Assembly (NCBI RefSeq): GCF_030287405.1
Contig: NZ_JASVVV010000004.1
Coordinates: 282,335 to 346,334, forward strand
Length of the DNA: 64,000 bases
Source: Halalkalicoccus sp. NIPERK01
Lineage (GTDB): Archaea; Halobacteriota; Halobacteria; Halobacteriales; Halalkalicoccaceae
Direction: 5' to 3'
This document shows, one piece after another, positions 7,982 through 16,832 of the stretch. The translations under genes and the position numbers were made by a program. The notes beneath the pieces are model-generated. The model searched no databases and was not told the DNA's origin. It saw only the letters and a program-made list of their open reading frames with translations. Within the stretch, counting starts at the first letter, position 1. The number at the start of each line of letters is the position of its first letter.

Positions 7982-9463
7982 TCAGTAAAACAGCCGCGGC
8001 AGCGCGAGCGCGACGCCGTTGGTCCAGCCGAAGCCGTACTGAAGCGGGTACTCGCCGCCCAGTCCCTCGCCGGTGCCGCCGGTCACGTCGTACTTCTCGA
8101 GCATCTGGCCCGTCCGGTCGAACACCGCGCGGTTGAGGTCGAGCCACCGGCCCGCGATCCGTGTCGCCAGTTCCTCGTGGCCGTAGCCCGCCAGCCCGAC
8201 GACCGCCATCCACTGAAGGGGGGCCCAGCCGTTCGGGGCGTCCCACTGCTCGCCCGACTCGGTGAGCGTCGTCACGAGGCCGCCCGGTCGGAGGAACCGA
8301 TCTTCGAGGATTTCGGCGACCTCGGCGGCCTGCTCGGCGCTCGCCATCCCGGTGAACAGCGGCACCGCGGCCGCGAGCGTCCACGCGTCGCTTTGCTCGC
8401 CCTCGGCCCAGGCGTGATCGAAGTAGAACCCCGCCTCGGCGTCCCAGCAGTACCGATCGACCAGCGCCCGGCGTTCCATCGCGCGCTCGCGGTACTCCTC
8501 CGCCCGGTCGGCGTCGCCGGCCCGCTCGTGCCAGCCCGCCAGCGAGTACTCCATCCCGTAGAGGAAGGCGTTCAGGTCGACGGGGACCAGCCCCGTGGTG
8601 CGGATCGTCTCCATCCCCCCGCCGGCGAACCAGCGGCTGCTGAAGTCCCAGCCCGACTCGCAGGCCGCCCGCACGTCGCGGTACAGCTCCTCGGGCTCCC
8701 GGTCCGCGACCGCGGCGAGTTCGACGTCCTCGCGGTAGGACTCGACGCGAGGGCTCGGGTCGTCGTCCCAGTAGCGGTTGAGGACGCCCCCTTCGACGCC
8801 GACGACCCGGCGGTGGGCGTCGCCCGCACCGACCTCGGCGGCGCCGTCCATCCAGAAGTCGTACTCGCGTTCGAGCGCAGGGAGATGTTCGACGACTGCC
8901 TCGGGACCGCGCCTGTGCGCGAGCAGGTCGAGCACCCGGTGGAACAGCGGCGGGTTCGACCGGCTGGTGTAGTAGATCCGCCCGCCGTTCGGAACGAAGC
9001 CGAAGCGCTCGATCAGCGACGCGAAGTTCGCGGCGAGTTCCGCTATCAGGTCGAACCGACCCGTGACCGCGAGCCCCTCGGCGGCGAAGTAGCTGTCCCA
9101 GTAGTAGATCTCCCGGAAGCGTCCGCCGGGGATCACGCTCCGGTGCGGGAGTTCGAGGATCGTCTCGCCAGCGCGCGTCTGGACCGGATCGCGGATCAGG
9201 TGGTCCCACAGCTCGTCGATGTACCACTCCATCGAGACCGTCGTGGGGTCGCCCCCCGTGACGGGGTCCTCGGGGAGGACGAAGTGGTTCCTGACGAACC
9301 GTTCGAGGTCGAAATCGCCCCGACGGAACCGGTCGTCGATCACGTCGGGGTCGGTGGCGGGCACGCAGTCGACGAGCGTCTTCGAGTCGGGGAAGACGCC
9401 CTCCTGCTGGACCATCTCGAAGAGGGGACCGTCGAGTTGAGGATAGGAGGCATGAGATGGCAT
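7982..9463 (-). CDS. treA: Trehalase, glycoside hydrolase family 37
   Basis: 493 residues. It hydrolyses trehalose to two glucose molecules. Both GH37 signatures are present: PGGRFREIYYWDSY at residues 112-125 and QWDAPNGWAP at 406-415, and the glycine-rich lid GGEYPLQYGFGWTNG near the C-terminus is also typical. The (alpha/alpha)6 barrel fills the protein; no signal peptide is seen, so it should be cytoplasmic like TreF. Trehalose is a compatible solute in some haloarchaea, so this enzyme may recycle it. It is monocistronic by its surroundings: 96 bases separate it from the 5'-nucleotidase gene upstream, enough for its own promoter. Confidence 0.93.
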   Translation of the reverse strand: MPSHASYPQLDGPLFEMVQQEGVFPDSKTLVDCVPATDPDVIDDRFRRGDFDLERFVRNHFVLPEDPVTGGDPTTVSMEWYIDELWDHLIRDPVQTRAGETILELPHRSVIPGGRFREIYYWDSYFAAEGLAVTGRFDLIAELAANFASLIERFGFVPNGGRIYYTSRSNPPLFHRVLDLLAHRRGPEAVVEHLPALEREYDFWMDGAAEVGAGDAHRRVVGVEGGVLNRYWDDDPSPRVESYREDVELAAVADREPEELYRDVRAACESGWDFSSRWFAGGGMETIRTTGLVPVDLNAFLYGMEYSLAGWHERAGDADRAEEYRERAMERRALVDRYCWDAEAGFYFDHAWAEGEQSDAWTLAAAVPLFTGMASAEQAAEVAEILEDRFLRPGGLVTTLTESGEQWDAPNGWAPLQWMAVVGLAGYGHEELATRIAGRWLDLNRAVFDRTGQMLEKYDVTGGTGEGLGGEYPLQYGFGWTNGVALALPRLFY

Positions 9464-9559
9464 GGTTGGGGTTAATACGGGAGGCCGTTTTGTGTCTGTC
9501 GACTCTCCCTCGATCCTCCCGATCGGATCGGTAGTGATCCGTTCGGCCGTCGGCGGGTG

Positions 9560-11503
9560 CTACCCCGAGTCGCCGAGCAGCCCCTTCATGACGAACCCGT
9601 CGACCGCGTCCGTGACCGGCAACCCGCGCAGGTCGCCCTCGGCGTCGCGGTAGTCGTAGGCCGCGTCGTCGGGATCGAACCCGCCGAACACCCGGATCGA
9701 CCCCCCCTCGCCGGCCCGCGCGAACGCCCCCCAGCCCTCGCGGTCGAACGCGACCGCCACCTCGTCGCCGTCGCGCTCGGCCCGCCGGGCGTCGTAGCGA
9801 TCGCCCCCGGGGGTCAGCGCGTAGAAGCTCCCCCCGTGGATCGACTTGGCCCGATCGGGGATCGGGAACCGGACGACGAACTCGTCGTCGACCAGCGAGC
9901 GGTCGGTCGCCGCGCCGACCTCGGCGTCGACCCGGAGGATGCGGTTCTCGATCCGCGGGGCGACCCGACCCCGGCGCTCGACGTACTCCATGACGGCGGG
10001 TCCGAGCCCCGAGTCGGTCTCTCGAAGGACGTCGTTGTCCCGGAACGACTCGTAGCCCAGCGCGGTGTCCTTGACGTAGCCCGTCGTTCCGACGGTGTAG
10101 GTCCCCTCGGGGTCGAGTTCCTCGCCCGCCACGTAGACCTCGCCGACCGAGGCCTCCTCGTGGCCGCTCCACTCGTAGCTCAGCCCGCCGACCTGCTGGC
10201 GCTGGCGCGCGCCGAAGGGGTCCTCGGGGAGGTAGTCGATCCGGCCCTCGAGGGCCGAGCGGACCTCCTCGCCGGTCGCCTCGAAGGCGACCAGCGTGTC
10301 GGTAAAGGGCATGATCCGCAGGACGTCGTGCGCCGTCAACGTCCCCGGCCCGTAGGTGTTGTCCGTCCTGATTCGGCCGGCGGTCTGGAGGGCGATCTCG
10401 GTGTCCATCGTCTCGCGGATCGCGTCGGTGATGAGGTTGCCAAGGCGGCTCTCGCGGCCGTTGCTGGTCGTCCCCGAGGCGTCGAGTTCGACCGCCGTCT
10501 CGCCGACCTCGCGGGAGAGTTCCTCGTGGAGGTCGGCGTACTGGACGCGCATCCGGGCGTCGAACGCGGGGTCGGGTTCGACGCTCTCGTCGAGGTCGAT
10601 GCGCTCCCACTCGACGAGGTCGCCCGCCGAATCCAGCGTCATCACGCCCAGGTGGGCGTAGGCGTAGCCGATCTCGCTGATGACCGTCCCGTGGTGGATC
10701 TCGGCCTCGTCGAACGTGATGTGCGAGTGCGAGCCGAAGATCGCATCGAGGCCGTCGACCGCCTCGGCGATCTCGTAGTGGGTGTCGTGGGCGACGTGCG
10801 AGGCCAGCACGATCACGTCCGCGCCCTCGGCTTCGAGACACTCGACCATCTCCTTCGCGGTCTCGACGGGGTCGCGCGCCTCGTACTCCTCGGGGTAGTT
10901 GGTGATGTTGTGGAATCCGCGGACGACGACGTTGAACACGCCGAGGGTGACGTCGCCGACATCGATCGTGATCCAGCGCTCGGTGCCCGGGATGGGATCG
11001 CCCTCCGGGGTGAACAGCGCGGAGTTGATCCAGGGGAACTCGCTGGACTCGAAGCGCTCGGTCGCGGTCTCGACGCCGTAGTCGAAGTCGTGGTTGCCCA
11101 CGCCCGCGGCGGCGATGTTGAGTTCGTTCATGAACGCCACGTTGTGGGTCCCCTTCGTGAAAAACGAGACCGGCGAGGAGCCCAGTTCGTCGCCGCTGGT
11201 GAGGAAGACGGCGTCGTCGTGGGCGGCGAGTTGCTCGTCGATGACCGTCCGGTAGCGGGCGATGTTCGGCCCGTCGAGTCGGCCGATCCCGCTGTGGGTG
11301 TGGAGGTCGTGGACGATGGTGACCGTATCCTCGTCCCCGTCCGCCGCCCCGCGTCCCGCGAGCGCCGACCCCGCGAGGCCGGCGGCCGCCGCGCCCAGCA
11401 CGGTCCGCCGGCTGGTCCGACCGCGCTTGCTGATCGTGCTGCGCTCGCGGGCGGGTTCGCCCCTTGTGGGTGCGTCCCGCTCGCACCCGCAGTCGTGGGA
11501 CAT
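9560..11503 (-). CDS. Tat-exported 5'-nucleotidase / UshA-type metallophosphoesterase
   Basis: About 647 residues from the ATG at 11503 (a GTG at 11524 would add seven). A twin-arginine signal (RTSRRTVLGAAAAG) is followed by a calcineurin-type metallophosphoesterase domain with HDLHTHSG, GNHDFDYG and a GSHSHI metal-site motif, then the 5'-nucleotidase C-terminal domain (LGNLITDAI, IRTDNTYGPGTLTAHDVLRIMPF). It should remove phosphate from external nucleotides, feeding phosphate and nucleoside scavenging. The extra C-terminal part after residue 540 is unassigned. The first metal motif is a variant (DLHTHSG rather than DTHG), seen in several archaeal homologues; the second and third motifs are standard. 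Confidence 0.88.
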   Translation of the reverse strand: MSHDCGCERDAPTRGEPARERSTISKRGRTSRRTVLGAAAAGLAGSALAGRGAADGDEDTVTIVHDLHTHSGIGRLDGPNIARYRTVIDEQLAAHDDAVFLTSGDELGSSPVSFFTKGTHNVAFMNELNIAAAGVGNHDFDYGVETATERFESSEFPWINSALFTPEGDPIPGTERWITIDVGDVTLGVFNVVVRGFHNITNYPEEYEARDPVETAKEMVECLEAEGADVIVLASHVAHDTHYEIAEAVDGLDAIFGSHSHITFDEAEIHHGTVISEIGYAYAHLGVMTLDSAGDLVEWERIDLDESVEPDPAFDARMRVQYADLHEELSREVGETAVELDASGTTSNGRESRLGNLITDAIRETMDTEIALQTAGRIRTDNTYGPGTLTAHDVLRIMPFTDTLVAFEATGEEVRSALEGRIDYLPEDPFGARQRQQVGGLSYEWSGHEEASVGEVYVAGEELDPEGTYTVGTTGYVKDTALGYESFRDNDVLRETDSGLGPAVMEYVERRGRVAPRIENRILRVDAEVGAATDRSLVDDEFVVRFPIPDRAKSIHGGSFYALTPGGDRYDARRAERDGDEVAVAFDREGWGAFARAGEGGSIRVFGGFDPDDAAYDYRDAEGDLRGLPVTDAVDGFVMKGLLGDSG

Positions 11504-11602
11504 CACCCCCACCAACGATCGCACGCTACTAGTATCTAGTACTTTCAGACGCCCGATTCTATGAGGCGTGCTACCACGATCCGAACTCGTCGTTCGGTTC
11601 GA

Positions 11603-12415
11603 TCAGTACAGGACGTGTTCGGTGTCGTACGACCCGAGCCAGCGCGCCCACCCCTTCTGTGCGATCGACTCGATGCGCTCGAACGCCCGCTCGGTCCGTC
11701 CCTCGTACATGCCCGCCTCGCAGTCGATGTGAAAGAGGTAGTCCCCGAGGCGCTCGCCGCTGGGGCGCGATTCGATCCGCGAGAGGTTGATGTCCTCGTC
11801 GGCGAACGCCTCGAGCAGTTCGAGCAGGAGCCCGGGGTAGTTCATGCTCGGGTAGACGATAAAGGAGGACTTCCCGCCCGCCGCGGTGCGCTCGGCGGGC
11901 GGCGCGACGACGAGAAAGCGCGTGGCGTTCGAGTCCCGGTCCTGGATGTCCTCGGCGAGGATCCGCAGTTCGGTTCCGTTGCTCGAATTCTCGGGGTGGC
12001 CGATCGCCGCGACCGTGGGGTCCTCGCGGGCGAGTTCGACCCCGCGGGCGGTGCTCGCGACCGGTTCGAGGTCGGCGTCGGGGTACTCCCGGTCGAGGAA
12101 CTCCCGGCACTGCGCGAGCGCCTGCGAGTGGCTCGCGACGGTCGAGAACTCCCCGTCCTGGGCGAGCAGCGCGTGGCGGATCGGCGTGACGATCTCCCGG
12201 ACGACGCCGACCTCGTACTCGGCGAGCGCGTCGAGGCTCTCGGTGACGCTGCCCTCGATGCTGTTCTCGATGGGGATCACGCCCCGGTCCGCCCGGCCGG
12301 TCGCGACCGCCTCGACGATCCCCGTGACCGATTCGCGGAACTCGACGTCCCCGGCGACGGCGCCCGCCGCCCGGTGTGAGTACGTCCCGGCCGGTCCCAG
12401 CGTGACTGCTCTCAT
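11603..12415 (-). CDS. pheA: Prephenate dehydratase
   Basis: 270 residues. It converts prephenate to phenylpyruvate in phenylalanine synthesis. N-terminal GPAGTYSH, the PIENSIEG loop and SNATRFLVV with the catalytic Thr-Arg-Phe mark the dehydratase domain; an ACT domain follows from about residue 185 with the phenylalanine-binding ESRP motif (SRIESRPSGE), so feedback inhibition by phenylalanine is expected. There is no fused chorismate mutase, as usual in archaea. It is divergent from the binding lipoprotein gene at 12505, with about 90 bases between them for two promoters. Confidence 0.96.
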   Translation of the reverse strand: MRAVTLGPAGTYSHRAAGAVAGDVEFRESVTGIVEAVATGRADRGVIPIENSIEGSVTESLDALAEYEVGVVREIVTPIRHALLAQDGEFSTVASHSQALAQCREFLDREYPDADLEPVASTARGVELAREDPTVAAIGHPENSSNGTELRILAEDIQDRDSNATRFLVVAPPAERTAAGGKSSFIVYPSMNYPGLLLELLEAFADEDINLSRIESRPSGERLGDYLFHIDCEAGMYEGRTERAFERIESIAQKGWARWLGSYDTEHVLY

Positions 12416-12504
12416 CGGGAGCGGGTTTCGCGGTCAGCGCCAAAAGGCCTCGGGTGGCGGCCCCCGTCCGAGCGCTTACGTCGGTGGGGCACGGCCTCGT
12501 GGGT

Positions 12505-14457
12505 ATGGCGGAGTTCACCGACGCGACGCGGCGCTCGCTGCTGACGGCGACGGCGGGGCTGGCGCTCCCGCTCGCGGGCTGTCTCAGCGGCGACGAGGAC
12601 CAACGACGGCCCGAGGAGGGCGAGGCCGCGGAGATCGAACCGGGCGGCGAGTTCGCGGTCGGGCTGCCGGGCGAACCCGAGGCGCTGAACCCGCTGACGG
12701 CGAGTTCGGCCCACACGAACGCGCTGCTCGACCTGCTCTACCAGCCGGGCGTCGTCGTCGAACCCGTGGGGTTCGAGGCGATGCCGTGGGTCTTCACCGA
12801 CTGGACCGCCCGGGAGACCGACGGCGGAATGGAGGTGGACTTCAGCGTCCGCGAGGACCTCCGGTGGACCGACGGCGAGCCCCTGACCGTCGAGGACGTC
12901 CGCTTCACCTACGAGTACTACGTCGACCGGGGGCCTGAGCGGTTCTTCGCCGCGGTCGACCCCATCGAGTCGGTCCGGGAGGCAAACGGCGAGCACGACC
13001 TCACGCTCGCGCTCGACCGCGTCGTCGGCTCCTACGAGGTCGAACAGCTCTCGCTTCGGTTGCTGCCCGAACACGTCTGGCACGACGTCGAGGACCACGC
13101 TGCCCACGACCCCGAGGAACCGGTCGGCCTCGGCCCGGGCCGACTCGCCGCCGGTTCCGGTACGGAACTCGCGGTCGCCCTCGAAGCGGAGTGGCCGCTC
13201 GCCGCCCAGGGGTGGGTCGAGGACCACGACCTGCTGCTGGCGGGCGGCCCCTACCTCGATTCGATCCGGTTTCGGGTCCTCGAGACCGACGCCGCGGCCC
13301 ACCGGGAGCTCCTGAACGGCGGGATCGACGCGATGTACGCGAGCGCGTTCGACGCCACGCGGGCCCGCGAGATCCACGACCGCGAGGAACTCGGCCTGGT
13401 CGAGGGGCGCGACGACGGCTACGCCCACTACACCCTCAACCTGCGGCGGCCGCCCCTCGACGACCAGGCGTTCAGACAGGCCCTGAGCATGGCGATGGAC
13501 CGCCGCCAGTGGGTCGACGAGATCGCGCTGGGCTACGCCGTCCCCGGGAGCGTCGTCGTCCCGCCGGCGTTCGAGCACCTCCGTCCCGAGACGGCGGTCG
13601 GCGAGTCCGTCCAGCAACGCCCCGACGAGGCGGCCCCCGGCGCGACCCGGGCGCTGTGGTTCCGCGAGGCCGAGGGCGGCGGCCTCGACGTCGAGGCCGT
13701 CCGCGGTTTTCTCGAACGCGGCGCGGTCGTCTCCGGTTCCGGGGGCACCTACGCCGGACGCGAGTACCCCGGCAGCCTGAGCGACTTCGGCGAGACCGCC
13801 CGGACCGAGGCGGCCTACGACTACACGTTCGAGGAGGTCCGGTCGGACGTCCTCGAGGAGAACGGGATCGACCGCGAACTGTACGTCGACGGACGGACCG
13901 TCGAGGAGGTCCACGACGGCCCCCTCACGGTGCTCGCCCCGCCGGCCGACGAGCGCCCGCGGGTCCTCGAGTTCACCCGGGGCTACGTTCGGTCCCTCCG
14001 CCGATTGGGCGTCCCGACCGAACTGGCGGTCCTCCCCGCGAACTCGATCGCCGACCGGGCGTACCTCGACGCCGACTTCGACGTCTATCCGGGGGACTGG
14101 TCCGCCCTCTCGCCACACGGGACCTCGCTGTACGACCTCTTTCACAGCGACAACGCCCACGCCGAGGGGTCGGGGTCCACCTTCGCGTACAACGCCGCGG
14201 GCTACGGGCTCGACGGGTCGGCGGGGGCCGACGACGCCATCGCCGCGGCCCGCGCCGAACCCGACCGGGAGCGGCGAAACGAACTCGTCCGCGAGGTCGC
14301 AGAACGCATCTACCTCGAGGCGCCGACGCTCGTCCGCTCGTACCGGATCGAACAGTGGCCGGTCGATACGGCCGACTTCGCGGGCTTTCTGCCCGACGTT
14401 CCCGGCGTCGGGAGTTCGAACCTCTGGATGCAGTCGCTGAACGTCCACCGGCGATAG
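12505..14457 (+). CDS. Peptide/nickel-type ABC substrate-binding Tat lipoprotein (SBP_bac_5), orphan
   Basis: 650 residues from the ATG at 12505: the RRSLLTATAG twin-arginine segment followed by the lipobox LAGC appears just after it. The mature protein is an SBP_bac_5 (DppA/OppA) family member: FAVGLPGEPEALNPL at the start, the WTDGEPLTVEDVRFTYEY block, then FRQALSMAMDR and C-terminal ERRNELVREV. It would bind oligopeptides or other hydrophilic ligands outside the cell. No permease or ATPase gene lies beside it, so it must work with a transporter encoded elsewhere. The 220 bases to the next gene show nothing notable. Confidence 0.88.
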   Translation: MAEFTDATRRSLLTATAGLALPLAGCLSGDEDQRRPEEGEAAEIEPGGEFAVGLPGEPEALNPLTASSAHTNALLDLLYQPGVVVEPVGFEAMPWVFTDWTARETDGGMEVDFSVREDLRWTDGEPLTVEDVRFTYEYYVDRGPERFFAAVDPIESVREANGEHDLTLALDRVVGSYEVEQLSLRLLPEHVWHDVEDHAAHDPEEPVGLGPGRLAAGSGTELAVALEAEWPLAAQGWVEDHDLLLAGGPYLDSIRFRVLETDAAAHRELLNGGIDAMYASAFDATRAREIHDREELGLVEGRDDGYAHYTLNLRRPPLDDQAFRQALSMAMDRRQWVDEIALGYAVPGSVVVPPAFEHLRPETAVGESVQQRPDEAAPGATRALWFREAEGGGLDVEAVRGFLERGAVVSGSGGTYAGREYPGSLSDFGETARTEAAYDYTFEEVRSDVLEENGIDRELYVDGRTVEEVHDGPLTVLAPPADERPRVLEFTRGYVRSLRRLGVPTELAVLPANSIADRAYLDADFDVYPGDWSALSPHGTSLYDLFHSDNAHAEGSGSTFAYNAAGYGLDGSAGADDAIAAARAEPDRERRNELVREVAERIYLEAPTLVRSYRIEQWPVDTADFAGFLPDVPGVGSSNLWMQSLNVHRR

Positions 14458-14677
14458 ACCGATACGACCGCCAGGGGCGTCGGTTCCCTCCCGCCGAAAG
14501 ACCACTGCCCGAGACGTGGGCTCTCGGGATCGGCTCGCGCTCGCGGCCATCCAGCCGCTCGTGTTCTCCCTCCTCTACCGGCGCCGATCCGAATCCACCG
14601 AATCCGGGCCGATGGTCCCCCACTCGGTATCCGGTACCACAGGGCTATCTCGCAGGGCCTCCAACCTCTAGGTCACT

Positions 14678-15388
14678 ATGAACGAGAGCACCATCGTCCA
14701 GACCCGAATACCCGCGGATCGGTTCCTCCTGGCCGAGACGATGGCACGGGGACCCGATCTGGTGTACGAGGCCGAGCCGTTCGTCCTCTCGGACAGCGAC
14801 CTCTTCCCGTACCTCTGGGTCCGGAACCACACGGACGTGGACTTCGAGGTCCACGCCGAGGGCGACCCCACCGTTCGCGCCGTCGAACGACTCGCGGCGT
14901 TCGATCACGAGATCCTCTACCGGGTTCATTGGAACCGACACGGGGGAGTCGGGGCCGCGGTGGAGGCGATCGTGGACGAGCCCTCGGCGGTGCTTCAGGC
15001 GTCCGGTCGGGACGGCGAGTGGGAGGTCAAACTCCGGTTCGATTCCAAGGCGGCCGCGTCGGCGTTCCACGACGCGTGCGCCGCCACCGACGTCAGGCTC
15101 CATATCTCGCAGGTGCACCGCGAGGACGGGCCGCGTACCAGCCAGTGGAGCCTGACCACCGGGCAACGCCAGGCGCTCGTTACGGCCCTCGAGATGGGCT
15201 ACTTCGACGTCCCGCGGGGGGCGACCGCAGAGGAGGTCAGCGACGCGCTCGGGATCTCCGATGCCGCCCTCTCCCAGCGGCTGCGGCGAGCCACGACGAA
15301 CCTCGTTTCGAACACGATCACGATCGGCGGGCCGACCGGGGTCGGCCATCCCGACGCGGCGGCCGACGAGCGAGCGGGTGGCTCGTGA
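14678..15388 (+). CDS. Bacterio-opsin activator (Bat)-type HTH transcription regulator
   Basis: 236 residues. The C-terminal third is the HTH_10 domain (TGQRQALVTALEMGYFDVPR followed by EEVSDALGISDAALSQRLRRA), the DNA-binding part of haloarchaeal Bat-like regulators. The N-terminal part is the poorly conserved sensory region of the same group, with no recognisable PAS or GAF domain. The target is unknown. It is convergent with the pdh-lpdA operon (12 bases apart) and not co-transcribed with it. Confidence 0.85.
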   Translation: MNESTIVQTRIPADRFLLAETMARGPDLVYEAEPFVLSDSDLFPYLWVRNHTDVDFEVHAEGDPTVRAVERLAAFDHEILYRVHWNRHGGVGAAVEAIVDEPSAVLQASGRDGEWEVKLRFDSKAAASAFHDACAATDVRLHISQVHREDGPRTSQWSLTTGQRQALVTALEMGYFDVPRGATAEEVSDALGISDAALSQRLRRATTNLVSNTITIGGPTGVGHPDAAADERAGGS

Positions 15389-15400
15389 CGGTTCTCCGGA

Positions 15401-16825
15401 CTACCGGTTGAGCGTGTGGATCGCGTGGCCCAGCGCGTTCTCGGCGGCCTCGTGGACCGCCTCCGAGAGCGTCGGATGGGTGTGGATCGTCGCCGCCACG
15501 TCCTCGAGGGTCGCTCCGAGTTCGATCGCCAGCCCGACCTCGGCGATCAACTCGGAGGCCTCGGGGCCGACGATCTGGCCCCCGAGGACGAACCCGCTCT
15601 CGGCGTCGGCGACGACCCGGACGAACCCGTCGGTGTGGCCCGTCGTGAGCGCCCGCCCGCTGGCGCGAAACGGCATCTGGCCGACCGCGGGTTCGAAGCC
15701 CGCTTCTTCGGCTTCGGTCTCGGTCATTCCCACCGTTCCGATCTCGGGCTCGGTAAAGACGGCCGCCGGTACCGCCTGGTAGTCCAGCGCGCTCGGCTCG
15801 CCCGCGATCACCTCCGCGGCGACCTGTCCCTCTTTCATTCCCTTGTGGGCGAGCATCGGCTCGCCGGCGACGTCGCCGACCGCGAAGACGTGCTCGAGAT
15901 CCGTCCGCGCGCGGTCGTCGGTCGCAAGGAAGCCGCCCTCGTCGGGTTCGAGCCCGATGGCCTCCAGATTGAGGGTGTCCGTCACCGGCTGGCGACCGAC
16001 GGCCACGAGCGCCTTCTCGCAGGCGTAGCTGGTCTCCTCTCCGTCCTCCGTTTCGGTGGTGACGCTCATCCCGTTCCCCGTCTCCTCCCACCCGCTTGCG
16101 GCCTCGCCGAGGCGGATCTCCACGCCGAGGTCCTCCATGGTGTCGACGACGGGTTTCGCGAGGTCGTCGGCGTAGCCCGTCAGCGCCTCCTCGAGCATTT
16201 CTACTACTGTCACGTCGGTGCCGAGCTTCGCGAACACACCTGCTAATTCCATCCCGATGTAGCCCGCGCCGACGATCACGAGTGAGTCGGGGACCGACTC
16301 CAGCGAGAGGGCGTCCCGGGAGCTCAGGACGTGCTCGCCGTCGAACTCGAAGCCGGGGATCTCGATCGGTCTCGAACCCGTCGCGACGATCGCGTGTTCG
16401 AACTCGATCGATTCCGACCCTTGGCCGTCGCCGCCGTGAGCGACCCGTGCCCTGTTCTCGCCGTCGAACTCCGCACGCCCTTCGACGAGGTTCACGCCGT
16501 TCGCCTTACACAGCTTCTCGACGCCGCCCGTCAGTTGGGAGACGACGCCCTCTTTCCACTCCATCATCCCGCCCATGTCGATGGCGGGGTCGGCGTGGAT
16601 GCCCATCCCCTCTGCGTTTCCGGCCTCGTGGGCGACCCCCGTTGCCGTGATGAGCGCCTTCGAGGGGATGCAGCCGTGGTTCAGGCAGGTCCCGCCATAC
16701 GCGTCCTTCTCGACGAGGGTCACGTCCAGATCGAGCTGTCCCGCCCGGATGGCGGCCACGTACCCGCCAGGGCCCGCGCCGATCACCAGTACGTCCGTGC
16801 CAGTTGCGATGTCTCCGACGACCAT
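15401..16825 (-). CDS. lpdA: Dihydrolipoamide dehydrogenase (E3)
   Basis: 474 residues. FAD-binding GAGPGGYVAA, redox-active disulfide GGTCLNHGCIPS (CX4C), NAD-binding GAGYIGMELAGVF, a C-terminal FAD motif AVGDVAGEPMLAHKG and the catalytic HTHPTLSEAV near the end are all present. It re-oxidises the dihydrolipoyl group of E2, passing electrons to NAD+. Last gene of the pdhA-pdhB-pdhC-lpdA operon; only seven bases separate it from pdhC. Confidence 0.96.
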   Translation of the reverse strand: MVVGDIATGTDVLVIGAGPGGYVAAIRAGQLDLDVTLVEKDAYGGTCLNHGCIPSKALITATGVAHEAGNAEGMGIHADPAIDMGGMMEWKEGVVSQLTGGVEKLCKANGVNLVEGRAEFDGENRARVAHGGDGQGSESIEFEHAIVATGSRPIEIPGFEFDGEHVLSSRDALSLESVPDSLVIVGAGYIGMELAGVFAKLGTDVTVVEMLEEALTGYADDLAKPVVDTMEDLGVEIRLGEAASGWEETGNGMSVTTETEDGEETSYACEKALVAVGRQPVTDTLNLEAIGLEPDEGGFLATDDRARTDLEHVFAVGDVAGEPMLAHKGMKEGQVAAEVIAGEPSALDYQAVPAAVFTEPEIGTVGMTETEAEEAGFEPAVGQMPFRASGRALTTGHTDGFVRVVADAESGFVLGGQIVGPEASELIAEVGLAIELGATLEDVAATIHTHPTLSEAVHEAAENALGHAIHTLNR

Positions 16826-16832
16826 TGTTGTG

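Noticed and set aside
7857..11486. Very long minus-strand frame spanning the trehalase and nucleotidase genes
   Set aside because: Arginine-rich, low-complexity translation in the wrong frame; both genes have clear family motifs in another frame.
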